The position numbers and the translations under genes were made by a program. From Fen-1258 sp964449775 (GTDB lineage: Bacteria > Bacteroidota > Ignavibacteria > Ignavibacteriales > Melioribacteraceae), in contig CAYVBQ010000031.1 in NCBI GenBank assembly GCA_964449775.1, positions 1 to 46,415 on the forward strand: DNA of 46,415 nucleotides, read 5' to 3'. The notes under the pieces were generated by a model. That model did no database searches. It saw nothing but the letters and a program-made list of their open reading frames with translations, and was not told where the DNA came from. The first letter of the stretch is position 1, and each line of letters starts with the position of its first letter. Of the stretch, positions 1 to 8,414 are shown piece by piece.

Positions 1-782
1 TTGGAAATCCGGAATTGAAATCGCAGAAAACAGTTAAGTATGAATTAGGATTGCAGCAAGAAATCTTTCCCGATGTTTCTATAGATGTTTCTCTTTACTA
101 CAGCGATATCAGAAATCTGCTTGGTATGCAAATTTTAAAAACTTACGAAGGATTCACATTTGCAAGATTTATTAATAGAGATTATGGAAACGTTAAAGGA
201 GTAATCATAACTCTTGATAAAAGATTTGCAGATTTCTTTAGCGCTAAGATTGATTATACTTATCAGGTAGCATCCGGAAATGCATCGGATCCTATGGTTG
301 AATTTTATAATAATCAAGCCGATCCTCCTGTTGAGTCGAACAAAAAAGTTGTTCCTCTAAACTGGGATCAAACACATACGGTTAATGCTTCGGTAACGAT
401 CGGAGATATATCGGATTGGACAGCGGGAATGATATTCAGTTATGGTTCCGGTGCGCCATATACAGAAGACCCTCGTTATTCACAGGGTTTACGCTTTGAA
501 AACGGTGGAAGAAAACCGAATACAATGAATGTTGATCTAAGGACAAATAAACAATTCAAGATCTTTGGTCTTGACGTAAGCGCATTCTTACTCGTCTATA
601 ACTTGTTCGACATTAAAAATGAATATGGAGTGTCAAGTTCAACAGGCAGAGCAGGCATCGATCTTAATACAAAATTTGCCGCACCAATTGTTGGAAAAAA
701 TACCATTGAGCAGTATTTAAAAAATCCTGGAGACTACTCATCTCCAAGAAGAATCAACATTGGTTTCAATGTTAATTTCTAA
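1..782 (+). CDS. TonB-dependent receptor, C-terminal part (5' end outside window)
   Basis: The reading frame is open from the first full codon at position 3, so this is the tail of a longer gene and the TTG at 15 is not a real start. The opening residues (GNPELKSQKTVKYELGLQQE) match the conserved barrel stretch 'NP-L-PE-T--YELG' of TonB-dependent outer-membrane receptors. The rest has alternating, aromatic-rich beta-strands and ends in Phe (GFNVNF), as outer-membrane barrels usually do. The gene lies 39 bp upstream of a secreted Fn3-type protein and a PorV-like gene on the same strand. The likely role is TonB-driven uptake across the outer membrane. The ligand cannot be read from this fragment, although the glycosidase genes downstream make a carbohydrate plausible. 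No SusD gene follows. Confidence 0.85.
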   Translation, partial: GNPELKSQKTVKYELGLQQEIFPDVSIDVSLYYSDIRNLLGMQILKTYEGFTFARFINRDYGNVKGVIITLDKRFADFFSAKIDYTYQVASGNASDPMVEFYNNQADPPVESNKKVVPLNWDQTHTVNASVTIGDISDWTAGMIFSYGSGAPYTEDPRYSQGLRFENGGRKPNTMNVDLRTNKQFKIFGLDVSAFLLVYNLFDIKNEYGVSSSTGRAGIDLNTKFAAPIVGKNTIEQYLKNPGDYSSPRRINIGFNVNF

Positions 783-821
783 TCCGATGCACCGAGCTAT
801 TTTTAGAAAATGGAGTTAAGA

Positions 822-3800
822 ATGAAAAGAAATATTTTATGGTTATTTGTACTCCTTGTTGTGGCAGATATCTCTTGGGCTCAAACCCAGGAACAGATAT
901 TGAAGTATCGTGCAGAGCCATATGGGGATAAAACTTATAGAAAAAAAGCTGTAATGGATGGCAACCTTGTCCGTACTCTTTTCCAGAATGACGGGCAGTT
1001 AGGTACGTGGCCGGACAGACCTTCGGGAGAATGGCCGAAAGGAACGGGGCATATGTATCTGGACGGATGTACGCCGGTTGTAGCCTCCGCAATATTCGCC
1101 CCCGGTAATAAACAAATTGTTCATCCTGCACAAACATCATATAGAGAAGAAGTTGATTATGACCCTGTATCAAACGATTTATGGGTTATGGAGCCGATAC
1201 CTGGCTATGCAAGAGCTGGTTCGGAACAACCGGCAATGAGCACAAGACCATTATCCTGGCCCGAACAATGGCCCCGTTCACTTCCAAACGTTGATGCTAA
1301 TTGGGATGGATATTGGTTCGGCTATTTTGGCCGCGGTGTTATGAATGCTGATCTTGAAATTTTTTATGCAATGGATGATTCAAAAGATAAAGAATTTTCT
1401 CGTCCACCGTATATGTACTATCCGCTTGCTTCGGATCATAACAGAGGCGGATTAGGATTGAGAGAAGAAGTACGTGGATTTCAATGGTCACACGTACTCG
1501 CCGAAGATATCATCTTTTTCCATTATGATATAGTAAATCTATCGGATGTATCGTTAGATACAACTTACTTCGGGTTTTACTGCGATACCGGTGTTGGCGG
1601 TATAAATGATAACGCTGATGACAACGCTTCTTACGATACTAAACTTGATCTTGCATACGCATTCGATAAAGATGGTATTGCACCTCCGGATAACTGGAAG
1701 ACTGGTTACGTCGGTTATGCATTTTTGGAGAGTCCCGGTAATTCAACGGACGGAATTGATAACGATGAAGACGGATTGACTGATGAAAGTCGCGATAATG
1801 GTATAGACGATAACCACAACTGGGTTCCATTCACTGATTCAAACCGTAATGGGAAATGGGATCCGGGAGAACCTTTGAACGACGATCTTGGAAAAGATGG
1901 TGTTGGTCCGGACGATCCTCAATACAATGGTGCAGATGAGGGTGAGGGAGATGGTAAACCAACCGATGGTGAACCAAATTTTGATAGAACAGATAAAGAT
2001 GAATCAGATCAGATCGGTTTGACAAGTTTGGTAATTGAAAGATTATCTAACAAAGGACCGAACGCTATATGGCCTAAGAATGATGAGGTGATCTGGAGAA
2101 AAATGAATTACGGTAGTTTTGATACATCGTTAACAAGTTCAAACATCCAAATTCTTTTTGGTTCAGGTCCGTTCCCGCTCAAAGTATACAAGCGCGAAAG
2201 ATTTTCTGTTGCATTGGTGTTTGGTGTTGATTATGACGATATGGTTTTTAACAAAGAGACAGTTCAGTCAATCTACAATGCAAATTATAATTTCTCTCAA
2301 CCACCATTGAAACCGACCTTAACTGCAATTGCCGGGAATAAAAAAGTATTTCTTTATTGGAATGATTATGCAGAAAAATCTTTTGATAGATTTTTAAGAA
2401 AAAAAGATTTTGAAGGCTATCTCCTTTATAGAAGTCAAGAACCCGAGTTTAACGATATCAAGTTGATTACAGATTCCAAAGGCGAACCTAAGTATTGGAA
2501 ACCGATCGCACAGTTCGATATCAAAGATGGTATTAAAGGACCTGACCCGATTGGAATCAACGGTGCTCATTTTTGGAGAGGAAATGAGACCGGACTTCAA
2601 CATTCTTTTGTTGATTCAACAGTTACAAACGGAAGTACATACTATTATGCTTTAGTTGCATATGATCAGGGAGATCCCGGCTATGGCACCAAAGGTTTAA
2701 TTCCCAGCGAGACAACAAAAATTATCTCTCAAGATTTTTCAGGTCAGATAAAATTCATTGATATCAATTGCGCAGTTGTTAAACCAAACGCACCGGCAGC
2801 AGGTTACCGCCCTCCCCAAGTCTCTGGCGATTTAGCCAAAGTTACACAGGGTCTTGGTTCCGGCAAGTTGGATTTGATAGTGCTTAACCCGAATGAAGTT
2901 AAAGAAGGTGCAACTTATAAAGTTAATTTTACTGCTGACGGCGATGTACCAAATTATAAAACAACGGGATATTCTCTAAACCGTTCATGGAATGGAAAGG
3001 AAGAAGTAATTTTTGCAAAGATTGATACTTCGAAATTTGGCGCCGGAAAATACAGCGCACCATTTGATGGTCTTATACTTTCTGTAAGCAGCGATACTCT
3101 TGGTGTTGTAAAAGAAAAAGGATGGGTTAAGGGTTACAGCAACGTTGATATGATCGTAGCTCCTGATAAAAGTTCTCCCACCAGAAATGTTGCATGGCCT
3201 TCTGATTATGAAATTGAATGGTTGACTGATGGTCAAACCGTAACAACTCCTTTCACCAAAAAACTTGTTCCATTTAAAGTGCGTAATATCTCCAGAGGAG
3301 AAGTAGTGCAAGCCGAGTACTTTGATAATGATGCCGATGGACAATTCAGTTTGAGCGATGACATCGTAATTATTGAGTACCAGCAAAATCAATTTAAAAT
3401 AACATGGAGAATTTTGTACAGAAAACCTTCCGCACCAATGTTTGCTACTCCCAGACCGGGAGATATTTTCAGGTTCGTTACAACTAAACCATTCAAGACC
3501 GGTGATTATTTTCAATTCTCTACTAAAGGAGCAAGGGTTGATGCCGATAGTGCAAAAAATTCTCTAAGTAGAATAGCAGTCGTTCCTAATCCATATATCA
3601 GCGCTAATGCTTGGGAAAAGAGAAATCTAGTTCAAACCGGACGCGGTGAGAGAAGAATTGATTTCATTCATCTTCCCACAAAGTGTACAATTAGAATATA
3701 CACTGTTACCGGCGCTTTAATAAAGACACTTCAAAAAGAAGGCGGCTCGGAAGACGGAACAATATCCTGGAATCTTATAACGGAAGACGGAATGGATTTA

Positions 3801-3878
3801 TCATTCGGACTCTATATTTATCATGTTGATGCACCCGAGATAGGTGAGTACATCGGCAAATTTGCGGTAATCAAATAG
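822..3878 (+). CDS. Large secreted protein with acidic Asp-rich repeats, Fn3-like region and T9SS-type C-terminal domain
   Basis: The start is placed at ATG 822 because GGAG at 812-815 sits 6 nt upstream; an in-frame ATG at 810 overlaps this ribosome site. The N-terminus (MKRNILWLFVLLVVADISWAQ) is a signal peptide. Residues about 305-368 are rich in DGIDNDEDG/DSNRNGKWDPGE-type acidic loops that resemble calcium-binding dockerin/thrombospondin-3 loops. Residues about 494-633 look like a fibronectin type III domain (VFLYWNDYAE...GYLLYRS...YYYALVAYDQGDPG). The last about 110 residues contain VVPNPY...IRIYTVTGALIKTL...GLYIYHVDAP..IGKFAVIK, a variant T9SS sorting domain. It lies between a TonB receptor and a PorV-like gene, in the place a SusD gene would occupy. 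No enzymatic domain is visible; a surface binding or structural role is inferred. Confidence 0.8.
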   Translation: MKRNILWLFVLLVVADISWAQTQEQILKYRAEPYGDKTYRKKAVMDGNLVRTLFQNDGQLGTWPDRPSGEWPKGTGHMYLDGCTPVVASAIFAPGNKQIVHPAQTSYREEVDYDPVSNDLWVMEPIPGYARAGSEQPAMSTRPLSWPEQWPRSLPNVDANWDGYWFGYFGRGVMNADLEIFYAMDDSKDKEFSRPPYMYYPLASDHNRGGLGLREEVRGFQWSHVLAEDIIFFHYDIVNLSDVSLDTTYFGFYCDTGVGGINDNADDNASYDTKLDLAYAFDKDGIAPPDNWKTGYVGYAFLESPGNSTDGIDNDEDGLTDESRDNGIDDNHNWVPFTDSNRNGKWDPGEPLNDDLGKDGVGPDDPQYNGADEGEGDGKPTDGEPNFDRTDKDESDQIGLTSLVIERLSNKGPNAIWPKNDEVIWRKMNYGSFDTSLTSSNIQILFGSGPFPLKVYKRERFSVALVFGVDYDDMVFNKETVQSIYNANYNFSQPPLKPTLTAIAGNKKVFLYWNDYAEKSFDRFLRKKDFEGYLLYRSQEPEFNDIKLITDSKGEPKYWKPIAQFDIKDGIKGPDPIGINGAHFWRGNETGLQHSFVDSTVTNGSTYYYALVAYDQGDPGYGTKGLIPSETTKIISQDFSGQIKFIDINCAVVKPNAPAAGYRPPQVSGDLAKVTQGLGSGKLDLIVLNPNEVKEGATYKVNFTADGDVPNYKTTGYSLNRSWNGKEEVIFAKIDTSKFGAGKYSAPFDGLILSVSSDTLGVVKEKGWVKGYSNVDMIVAPDKSSPTRNVAWPSDYEIEWLTDGQTVTTPFTKKLVPFKVRNISRGEVVQAEYFDNDADGQFSLSDDIVIIEYQQNQFKITWRILYRKPSAPMFATPRPGDIFRFVTTKPFKTGDYFQFSTKGARVDADSAKNSLSRIAVVPNPYISANAWEKRNLVQTGRGERRIDFIHLPTKCTIRIYTVTGALIKTLQKEGGSEDGTISWNLITEDGMDLSFGLYIYHVDAPEIGEYIGKFAVIK

Positions 3879-3892
3879 CCATGGAGCGAGAT

Positions 3893-4942
3893 ATGAAAAG
3901 AAGAATAATAAATTTAGTATTTCTGGTTTTGATTGCGGCTCTAACTCTGGCTGATGTTTCTACGGTAACCGCACAAAATTTCGTTTCAGATGTTTCAAAG
4001 AAGGGAACCACTGCTGCACAATTCCTTTCAATCAATCAAGGCGCAAGAGCTTCCGGAATGGGAAGTGCATATGTTGCGGTTTCTGATGATCCTACTGCAA
4101 TTTATTGGAATCCTGCAGGCTTGGCAAAAGTGCAGGGCGGTGCAGTGGTCTTCGATCATTCAAGCTGGATTGCAGATATCAATTATAACTACGTTGCCGC
4201 TTCTTACAATATAGGAACTTATGGAACGCTTGGTATTAGTTTTATATCATCTAATGTAGAAGATATGAAAGTTAGAACCGTTGCAGATCCGGAAGGTACC
4301 GGAGAGACATTCAGTGTGTCTGATGTAATGTTCAGCGTTGCATATGCAATCAATTTGACTGATAATTTTGCCATTGGTTTCAATCCTAAATTCATTAATC
4401 AAAAAATCTGGAGAACTAACGCAACTGCTTTCGCTGTTGATATGGGCGTTCAATACATTACTCCTTTTGATGGGATAGTACTTGCTATGTCAATATCTAA
4501 CTTTGGAACAAAGATGAAATTGGATGGAACATCTGCACTTGTTCTTTATGATCCGGACAAAAATTCAACAGGTAATAATGATAGAATACCGGCTTACCTG
4601 CAAACAGATGAATGGGAACTACCGTTAAACTTTAGAGTAGGGCTTTCTTATAGACCGATTAATACTGAGATGCATAAATTCTTATTTGCGCTTGATGCAA
4701 TGCATCCAAGCGACAATTATGAAAGCATCAATGTTGGCGGTGAATACACCTTTAACGATATGTTCTTTCTGAGAGCCGGTTATAAATCTCTCTTCTTAAA
4801 AGATTCTGAAGAGTCATATACATTCGGCGCGGGAGTTCAGCAACGGTTTATCGGCAACGTTTCGATGAAGGTTGATTATTCGTATGGAGATTTTGGCAGA
4901 TTAAAAAATGTTCAAAAATTTTCCATCGGTATAACTTTCTAA
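3893..4942 (+). CDS. PorV/PorQ-family outer-membrane protein
   Basis: ATG 3893 is chosen over the in-frame ATG at 3881 because GGAG at 3883-3886 lies 6 nt before it, the same arrangement as in the preceding gene. The product (350 codons with stop) has a signal peptide ending near TVTAQ. It then has the family signature AAQFLSINQGARASGMGSAYVAVSDDPTAIYWNPAGLA, broken here by the length rule into QFLSINQGARASGMG and AYVAVSDDPTAIYWNPAGLA. The rest is an amphipathic beta-barrel ending in an aromatic residue (FSIGITF). PorV is the T9SS shuttle/attachment component that accepts cargo with C-terminal sorting domains; PorQ-type paralogues and UPF0164 proteins share the signature. It follows the T9SS-type protein by 14 bp and so is probably co-transcribed with it, perhaps as its dedicated outer-membrane partner. 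Confidence 0.85.
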   Translation: MKRRIINLVFLVLIAALTLADVSTVTAQNFVSDVSKKGTTAAQFLSINQGARASGMGSAYVAVSDDPTAIYWNPAGLAKVQGGAVVFDHSSWIADINYNYVAASYNIGTYGTLGISFISSNVEDMKVRTVADPEGTGETFSVSDVMFSVAYAINLTDNFAIGFNPKFINQKIWRTNATAFAVDMGVQYITPFDGIVLAMSISNFGTKMKLDGTSALVLYDPDKNSTGNNDRIPAYLQTDEWELPLNFRVGLSYRPINTEMHKFLFALDAMHPSDNYESINVGGEYTFNDMFFLRAGYKSLFLKDSEESYTFGAGVQQRFIGNVSMKVDYSYGDFGRLKNVQKFSIGITF

Positions 4943-4960
4943 AAACTGAAAATTGTTTTT

Positions 4961-5016
4961 ATCATATGGTGCCTCCATATGATCCAACTGCGGGGTGAGT
5001 AAACTAACTCACCCCG
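4961..5016 (+). terminator. Two tandem hairpins after the PorV-like gene
   Basis: The first hairpin has a perfect 9-bp stem (ATCATATGG at 4961-4969, CCATATGAT at 4975-4983, 5-nt loop). The second has a perfect 10-bp GC-rich stem (CGGGGTGAGT at 4991-5000, ACTCACCCCG at 5007-5016, 6-nt loop). The second is followed by only a weak T-rich stretch, so it may be a terminator of poor classic form or an mRNA 3'-end stabiliser. The position, 18 bp after a stop codon and before a dispersed repeat, fits the end of an operon. Confidence 0.6.
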
Positions 5017-5043
5017 TGTGTTATTAAGTTATCTTATGCTAGG

Positions 5044-5132
5044 TGTCATTCTGAACGGAACGAAGTGGAGTGAAGAATCTAATAATCGAGCAAAAAAGAA
5101 GTTTTTAGATTCTTCGCTTCGCTCAGAATGAC
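5044..5132. repeat. Dispersed hairpin repeat, GTCATTCTGA/TCAGAATGAC family
   Basis: The left arm (5044-5080) begins GTCATTCTGAAC and ends GAAGAATCT. The right arm (5107-5132) begins AGATTCTTCGCTTCGCTC and ends AGAATGAC, so the two arms are imperfect reverse complements around an AT-rich centre. Related elements occur at 17690-17799 and 34198-34286. A sister family with GTCATTGCGAG/CTCGCAATGAC arms occurs at 11257, 11362 and 26278. It has no coding capacity. Confidence 0.8.
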
Positions 5133-5191
5133 AATTATTAATATTTCTGCGTAAGGTGTGTTATTAATAAACTCTATACGGCATTATTTAA

Positions 5192-7063
5192 TTGAAAACA
5201 AAAATTATCATAACATCCATCTTCTTTTTTTATCTTCAAATAATTTCTGTTGCTCAGGTAGTTCTAAAGGGCGCTGAATATAGGACTAAAGATTCTTTTA
5301 AGTACGGAAGATTTGAGGCAAGCATCAAGGCACCGGGTAAAGAAGGAATGCTTACATCTTTGTTTACTTATTTTGACGGATTACCCGGTGATACTTGGGT
5401 ATCTTCAAAGTGGAATGAGGTTGACTTTGAAATTATGGGACGCTACAACAACGATGTTCAGTTCAACACTATTACACCGGGACAAGGAAACCATGTAAGA
5501 CATCAGTACGTAAATTTTAATCCCTCTTTAGATTATCACACTTACGCTTTTGAGTGGACACCGGAATACGTTGCCTGGTTTATTGATGGGGTTGAGGTTT
5601 ATAAACAAACAGAAGACCACATTAAAACTTTAACGAGAGCACAAAAATTAATGATGAATATCTGGAGTCCAATTTATACAAATTGGGCTGGCGTTTGGAA
5701 TGATGCGGTTCTTCCAGCATTTGGATATTATGATTGGGCGGCATATTACAAATATACACCCGGCACAGGCAATTACGGAACCGGAAATAATTTCACACTT
5801 GATTGGAAAGACGAATTCAATGCATTTGACGAGACAAGATGGGAAAAGGCAAGTCATGGATTCACCGGAAATCGAAGCAGCTTTGTACCGGAAAATATCG
5901 TATTCGTAGATGGCAAACTAATACTTTGCTTGACGGATAAATTAACTCCCGGCTACACAGATAAAGTAAAACCAACAATGTTAAATGTTCGAGCTGATTC
6001 CGAAAACAAAATAAAAATATTTTTTTCGGAACATGTTGAAAAAACAAGTGCGGAAATAATTGAAAATTATATTATTCCCGGAGTCACAGTCAACAACGTA
6101 ACTCTTTTACAAGATCGAAGAACCACTGAACTTCAAGTGAGTGGTTTGAATTTGAATTCACCACCAAATGCTATTGTAAAAAATATTAAAGACTTAGCCT
6201 CACCGGCAAACATTTCAGATCTTCATTTGCGACCGATGCAGATAACAAAGAAATTTATATTTCCATTGAAGATAAATGTCGGAGGGGACGCGTACAAAGA
6301 TTTTATTGCGGATAATGAATTCGTGACAGTTACTTCCGATTACGGTTTTATGGAAGGATCAAAAGGCGGACCTTTTGCAAATGAAATAGCTAACACAGTT
6401 GATGATCCGGTTTATCAAACTGAAATCAACGGATTGGCAAAATATATTTTACGTATCCCGAATGGTAAGTACAAAATAAAACTTCTATTCGCGGAAAATT
6501 ATTACAACATAGTTGGTAAAAGAGTTTTTGATATTTATCTCCAGGGCGATCTTGTTATCAAAGGATTAGATATTATTAAGGAAGTAGGCGCAAAGGTTGC
6601 ATTGGAAAAAGTGATTGATAATGTTGAAGTGAAAGACTATCTGCTCGATATTCATTTTGCAGCGCAGATTGAAAGACCGCTTCTCAACGGAATCATTGTT
6701 GAATCTCTTACTCCTTCGGATGTAAAAACGGGAACAAATGTTCCCAATGAATTCAAACTCGAACAGAATTTCCCTAATCCGTTTAATCCAAGTACAATAA
6801 TACAGTATGTCATTCCGAGCGCAGCGAAAGAATCTCAAAAGATTGCTTCGTCATCTGCGATGACTCGCAATGACTTAGTACATGTATCGTTGAAAGTTTT
6901 TAATTCGCTTGGATCTGAAATTGCAACTCTTGTAAATGAAGAACAACATGCCGGTCAATATGTAAAGACGTTGCATGCAACGTCTCTACCAAGCGGCGTT
7001 TACTTCTACACTTTACGGACGGATAATTTCGCACAGACAAAAAAAATGTTGTTGATAAAATGA
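5192..7063 (+). CDS. Secreted GH16 beta-glucanase (lichenase-like, circularly permuted) with malectin and T9SS domains
   Basis: The product is a predicted endo-1,3-1,4-beta-glucanase that cuts mixed-linkage glucan outside the cell. A signal peptide (residues 1-22) is followed directly by the C-terminal half of a GH16 fold with the catalytic motif NEVDFEIMG, giving E76-x-D78-x-E80. The N-terminal GH16 strands (FTLDWKDEFNAFDETRW, about residues 200-250) come after it. This order is that of the naturally permuted Fibrobacter succinogenes lichenase, including the linking YKYTPGTG segment. Next come an Ig-like SbsA-type domain (about 253-345), a malectin-like carbohydrate-binding domain (about 350-505) and a T9SS type A sorting domain (about 515-623). 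Two short repeats lie in frame inside the sorting domain. The start is TTG with no clear ribosome site, so the exact start is less certain. The sugar permease gene follows by 29 bp. Confidence 0.88.
   Translation: MKTKIIITSIFFFYLQIISVAQVVLKGAEYRTKDSFKYGRFEASIKAPGKEGMLTSLFTYFDGLPGDTWVSSKWNEVDFEIMGRYNNDVQFNTITPGQGNHVRHQYVNFNPSLDYHTYAFEWTPEYVAWFIDGVEVYKQTEDHIKTLTRAQKLMMNIWSPIYTNWAGVWNDAVLPAFGYYDWAAYYKYTPGTGNYGTGNNFTLDWKDEFNAFDETRWEKASHGFTGNRSSFVPENIVFVDGKLILCLTDKLTPGYTDKVKPTMLNVRADSENKIKIFFSEHVEKTSAEIIENYIIPGVTVNNVTLLQDRRTTELQVSGLNLNSPPNAIVKNIKDLASPANISDLHLRPMQITKKFIFPLKINVGGDAYKDFIADNEFVTVTSDYGFMEGSKGGPFANEIANTVDDPVYQTEINGLAKYILRIPNGKYKIKLLFAENYYNIVGKRVFDIYLQGDLVIKGLDIIKEVGAKVALEKVIDNVEVKDYLLDIHFAAQIERPLLNGIIVESLTPSDVKTGTNVPNEFKLEQNFPNPFNPSTIIQYVIPSAAKESQKIASSSAMTRNDLVHVSLKVFNSLGSEIATLVNEEQHAGQYVKTLHATSLPSGVYFYTLRTDNFAQTKKMLLIK
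6809..6873 (+). repeat. Dispersed hairpin repeat inserted in frame in a T9SS sorting domain
   Basis: The left arm, GTCATTCCGAGCGCAGCG..AGAATCT (6809-6835), belongs to the CATTCTGAG family. The right arm, AGATTGCTTCG...ACTCGCAATGAC (6840-6873), belongs to the CATTGCGAG family. Translated, it gives VIPSAAKESQKIASSSAMTR and ND, an extra stretch of about 22 residues between IQY and the next conserved beta-strand of the sorting domain. Confidence 0.75.
6962..6989 (+). repeat. 28-bp palindrome in coding sequence, GTAgAGAC...GTCTCTAC type
   Basis: The 28 bases read GTAAAGAC, then a 12-nt centre (GTTGCATGCAAC), then GTCTCTAC. The halves are reverse complements with one mismatch. The element encodes part of YVKTLHATSLP in the sorting domain of the GH16 protein. 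A second palindrome with the same length and outer arms lies at 30974-31001 in another sorting domain. Confidence 0.7.
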
Positions 7064-7092
7064 ATTTGAATTTAACCAATAAGGAGAAATAA

Positions 7093-8412
7093 ATGGCTTC
7101 TTCTGCGCCAACTACATCGAATGCAAAAGCTGTTAACGACGGGCAAAATTATAACTTCGCACTAACAGTTCTTACCTCGCTATTTTTTATGTGGGGGTTT
7201 ATTACTTGTCTGAACGATATTTTGATTCCTCATCTGAAAGCAGTTTTCACATTAAATTATACACAAGTGATGTTGATCCAATTCAGTTTTTTTACTGCTT
7301 ATGCAATTGTTTCTTTGCCGGCAGGAATTCTTGTAGAAAAAATAGGGTATAAAAGTGGAATTGTTATTGGGTTAGTAACTGCAGGTATTGGTTGTTTATT
7401 ATTTTATCCTGCGGCAAGTGTTCAATCCTATGGAATGTTTTTAGGTGCATTGTTCGTGCTGGCATCCGGTATTACAATTTTACAGGTTGCTGCTAATCCA
7501 TACGTTGCAATTCTTGGTAAACCCGAAACGGCATCAAGCAGATTAAATCTAACTCAAGCTTTCAACTCGCTTGGAACTACAATTGCACCATACTTTGGCG
7601 CATTAATAATTCTTTCTATCGCGGTGAAGACAGTTGAAGATTTTAAGACAATGAGCCCCGATCAAATTTCTGCGTATAAATTAGCTGAGTCCGGCGCAGT
7701 TCAAGTTCCATATCTTGGGTTAGCCGCAGCATTATTTGTTATTGCTGCAATCTTTGCGGTAATAAAGTTACCAAAAATTGAAGCGTCCGATATTATGGCA
7801 AGCGGTGATGACGGTGTGAATTATCATGATATCCATAAAAGTGCTTGGGGTTATAAACATTTAGTTCTCGGGGCAATAGCAATTTTTGTTTACGTGGGCG
7901 GTGAAGTTTCTATTGGAAGTTTTCTTGTGAATTATTTAGGTCAACCTTTCATAGCCGGCTTAAAAGAGTCCGATGCAGGAAAATATGTTTCTTTGTATTG
8001 GGGCGGTGCAATGATTGGAAGATTTATTGGTTCTGCAGTTCAAAGAAAAATTAATCCGGGAAAAGTTCTTGCGTTTAACGCGTTTGTTGCTGCCGTTCTC
8101 GTGATAATTTCTATGCTGACTTTTGGGCAAGTAGCAATGTGGGCGATTCTTGCAGTTGGATTGTTCAATTCGATTATGTTTCCAACAATCTTCACACTTG
8201 CAATTGACGGACTTGGTAAGCATACCGGACAAGCTTCCGGAATCCTTTGTACGGCAATTGTCGGTGGTGCAATCCTTCCGGTTGTTCAAGGTTTCTTTGC
8301 TGACAATATAGGAATTCATCATGCGTTCTTCATTCCTGTGTTATGTTACATCTACATTGCTTATTACGGACTCAAAGGACATAAACCATCATACCTTACC
8401 GCAAAGGTATAG
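7093..8412 (+). CDS. Sugar MFS transporter, FHS family (FucP/GluP-like)
   Basis: This 439-residue inner-membrane protein has about 12 hydrophobic segments and the typical FHS opening (TSLFFMWGFITCLNDILIPH, then LIQFSFFTAYAIVSLPAG and a KIGYKSG loop). FHS permeases carry fucose, glucose or galactose with protons; next to beta-glucanases and a ROK kinase, glucose is the likely substrate. AAGGAG at 7081-7086 lies 6 nt before the ATG, so the start is firm. It sits between the GH16 gene and the kinase gene (2-bp gap), which fits one transcription unit for release, import and phosphorylation of glucose. The exact sugar cannot be told from sequence alone. Confidence 0.92.
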   Translation: MASSAPTTSNAKAVNDGQNYNFALTVLTSLFFMWGFITCLNDILIPHLKAVFTLNYTQVMLIQFSFFTAYAIVSLPAGILVEKIGYKSGIVIGLVTAGIGCLLFYPAASVQSYGMFLGALFVLASGITILQVAANPYVAILGKPETASSRLNLTQAFNSLGTTIAPYFGALIILSIAVKTVEDFKTMSPDQISAYKLAESGAVQVPYLGLAAALFVIAAIFAVIKLPKIEASDIMASGDDGVNYHDIHKSAWGYKHLVLGAIAIFVYVGGEVSIGSFLVNYLGQPFIAGLKESDAGKYVSLYWGGAMIGRFIGSAVQRKINPGKVLAFNAFVAAVLVIISMLTFGQVAMWAILAVGLFNSIMFPTIFTLAIDGLGKHTGQASGILCTAIVGGAILPVVQGFFADNIGIHHAFFIPVLCYIYIAYYGLKGHKPSYLTAKV

Positions 8413-8414
8413 CA

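Noticed and set aside
2985..3515. 176-codon reverse-strand frame inside the large secreted protein gene
   Set aside because: It is antisense to a well-supported gene with no ribosome site or family resemblance.
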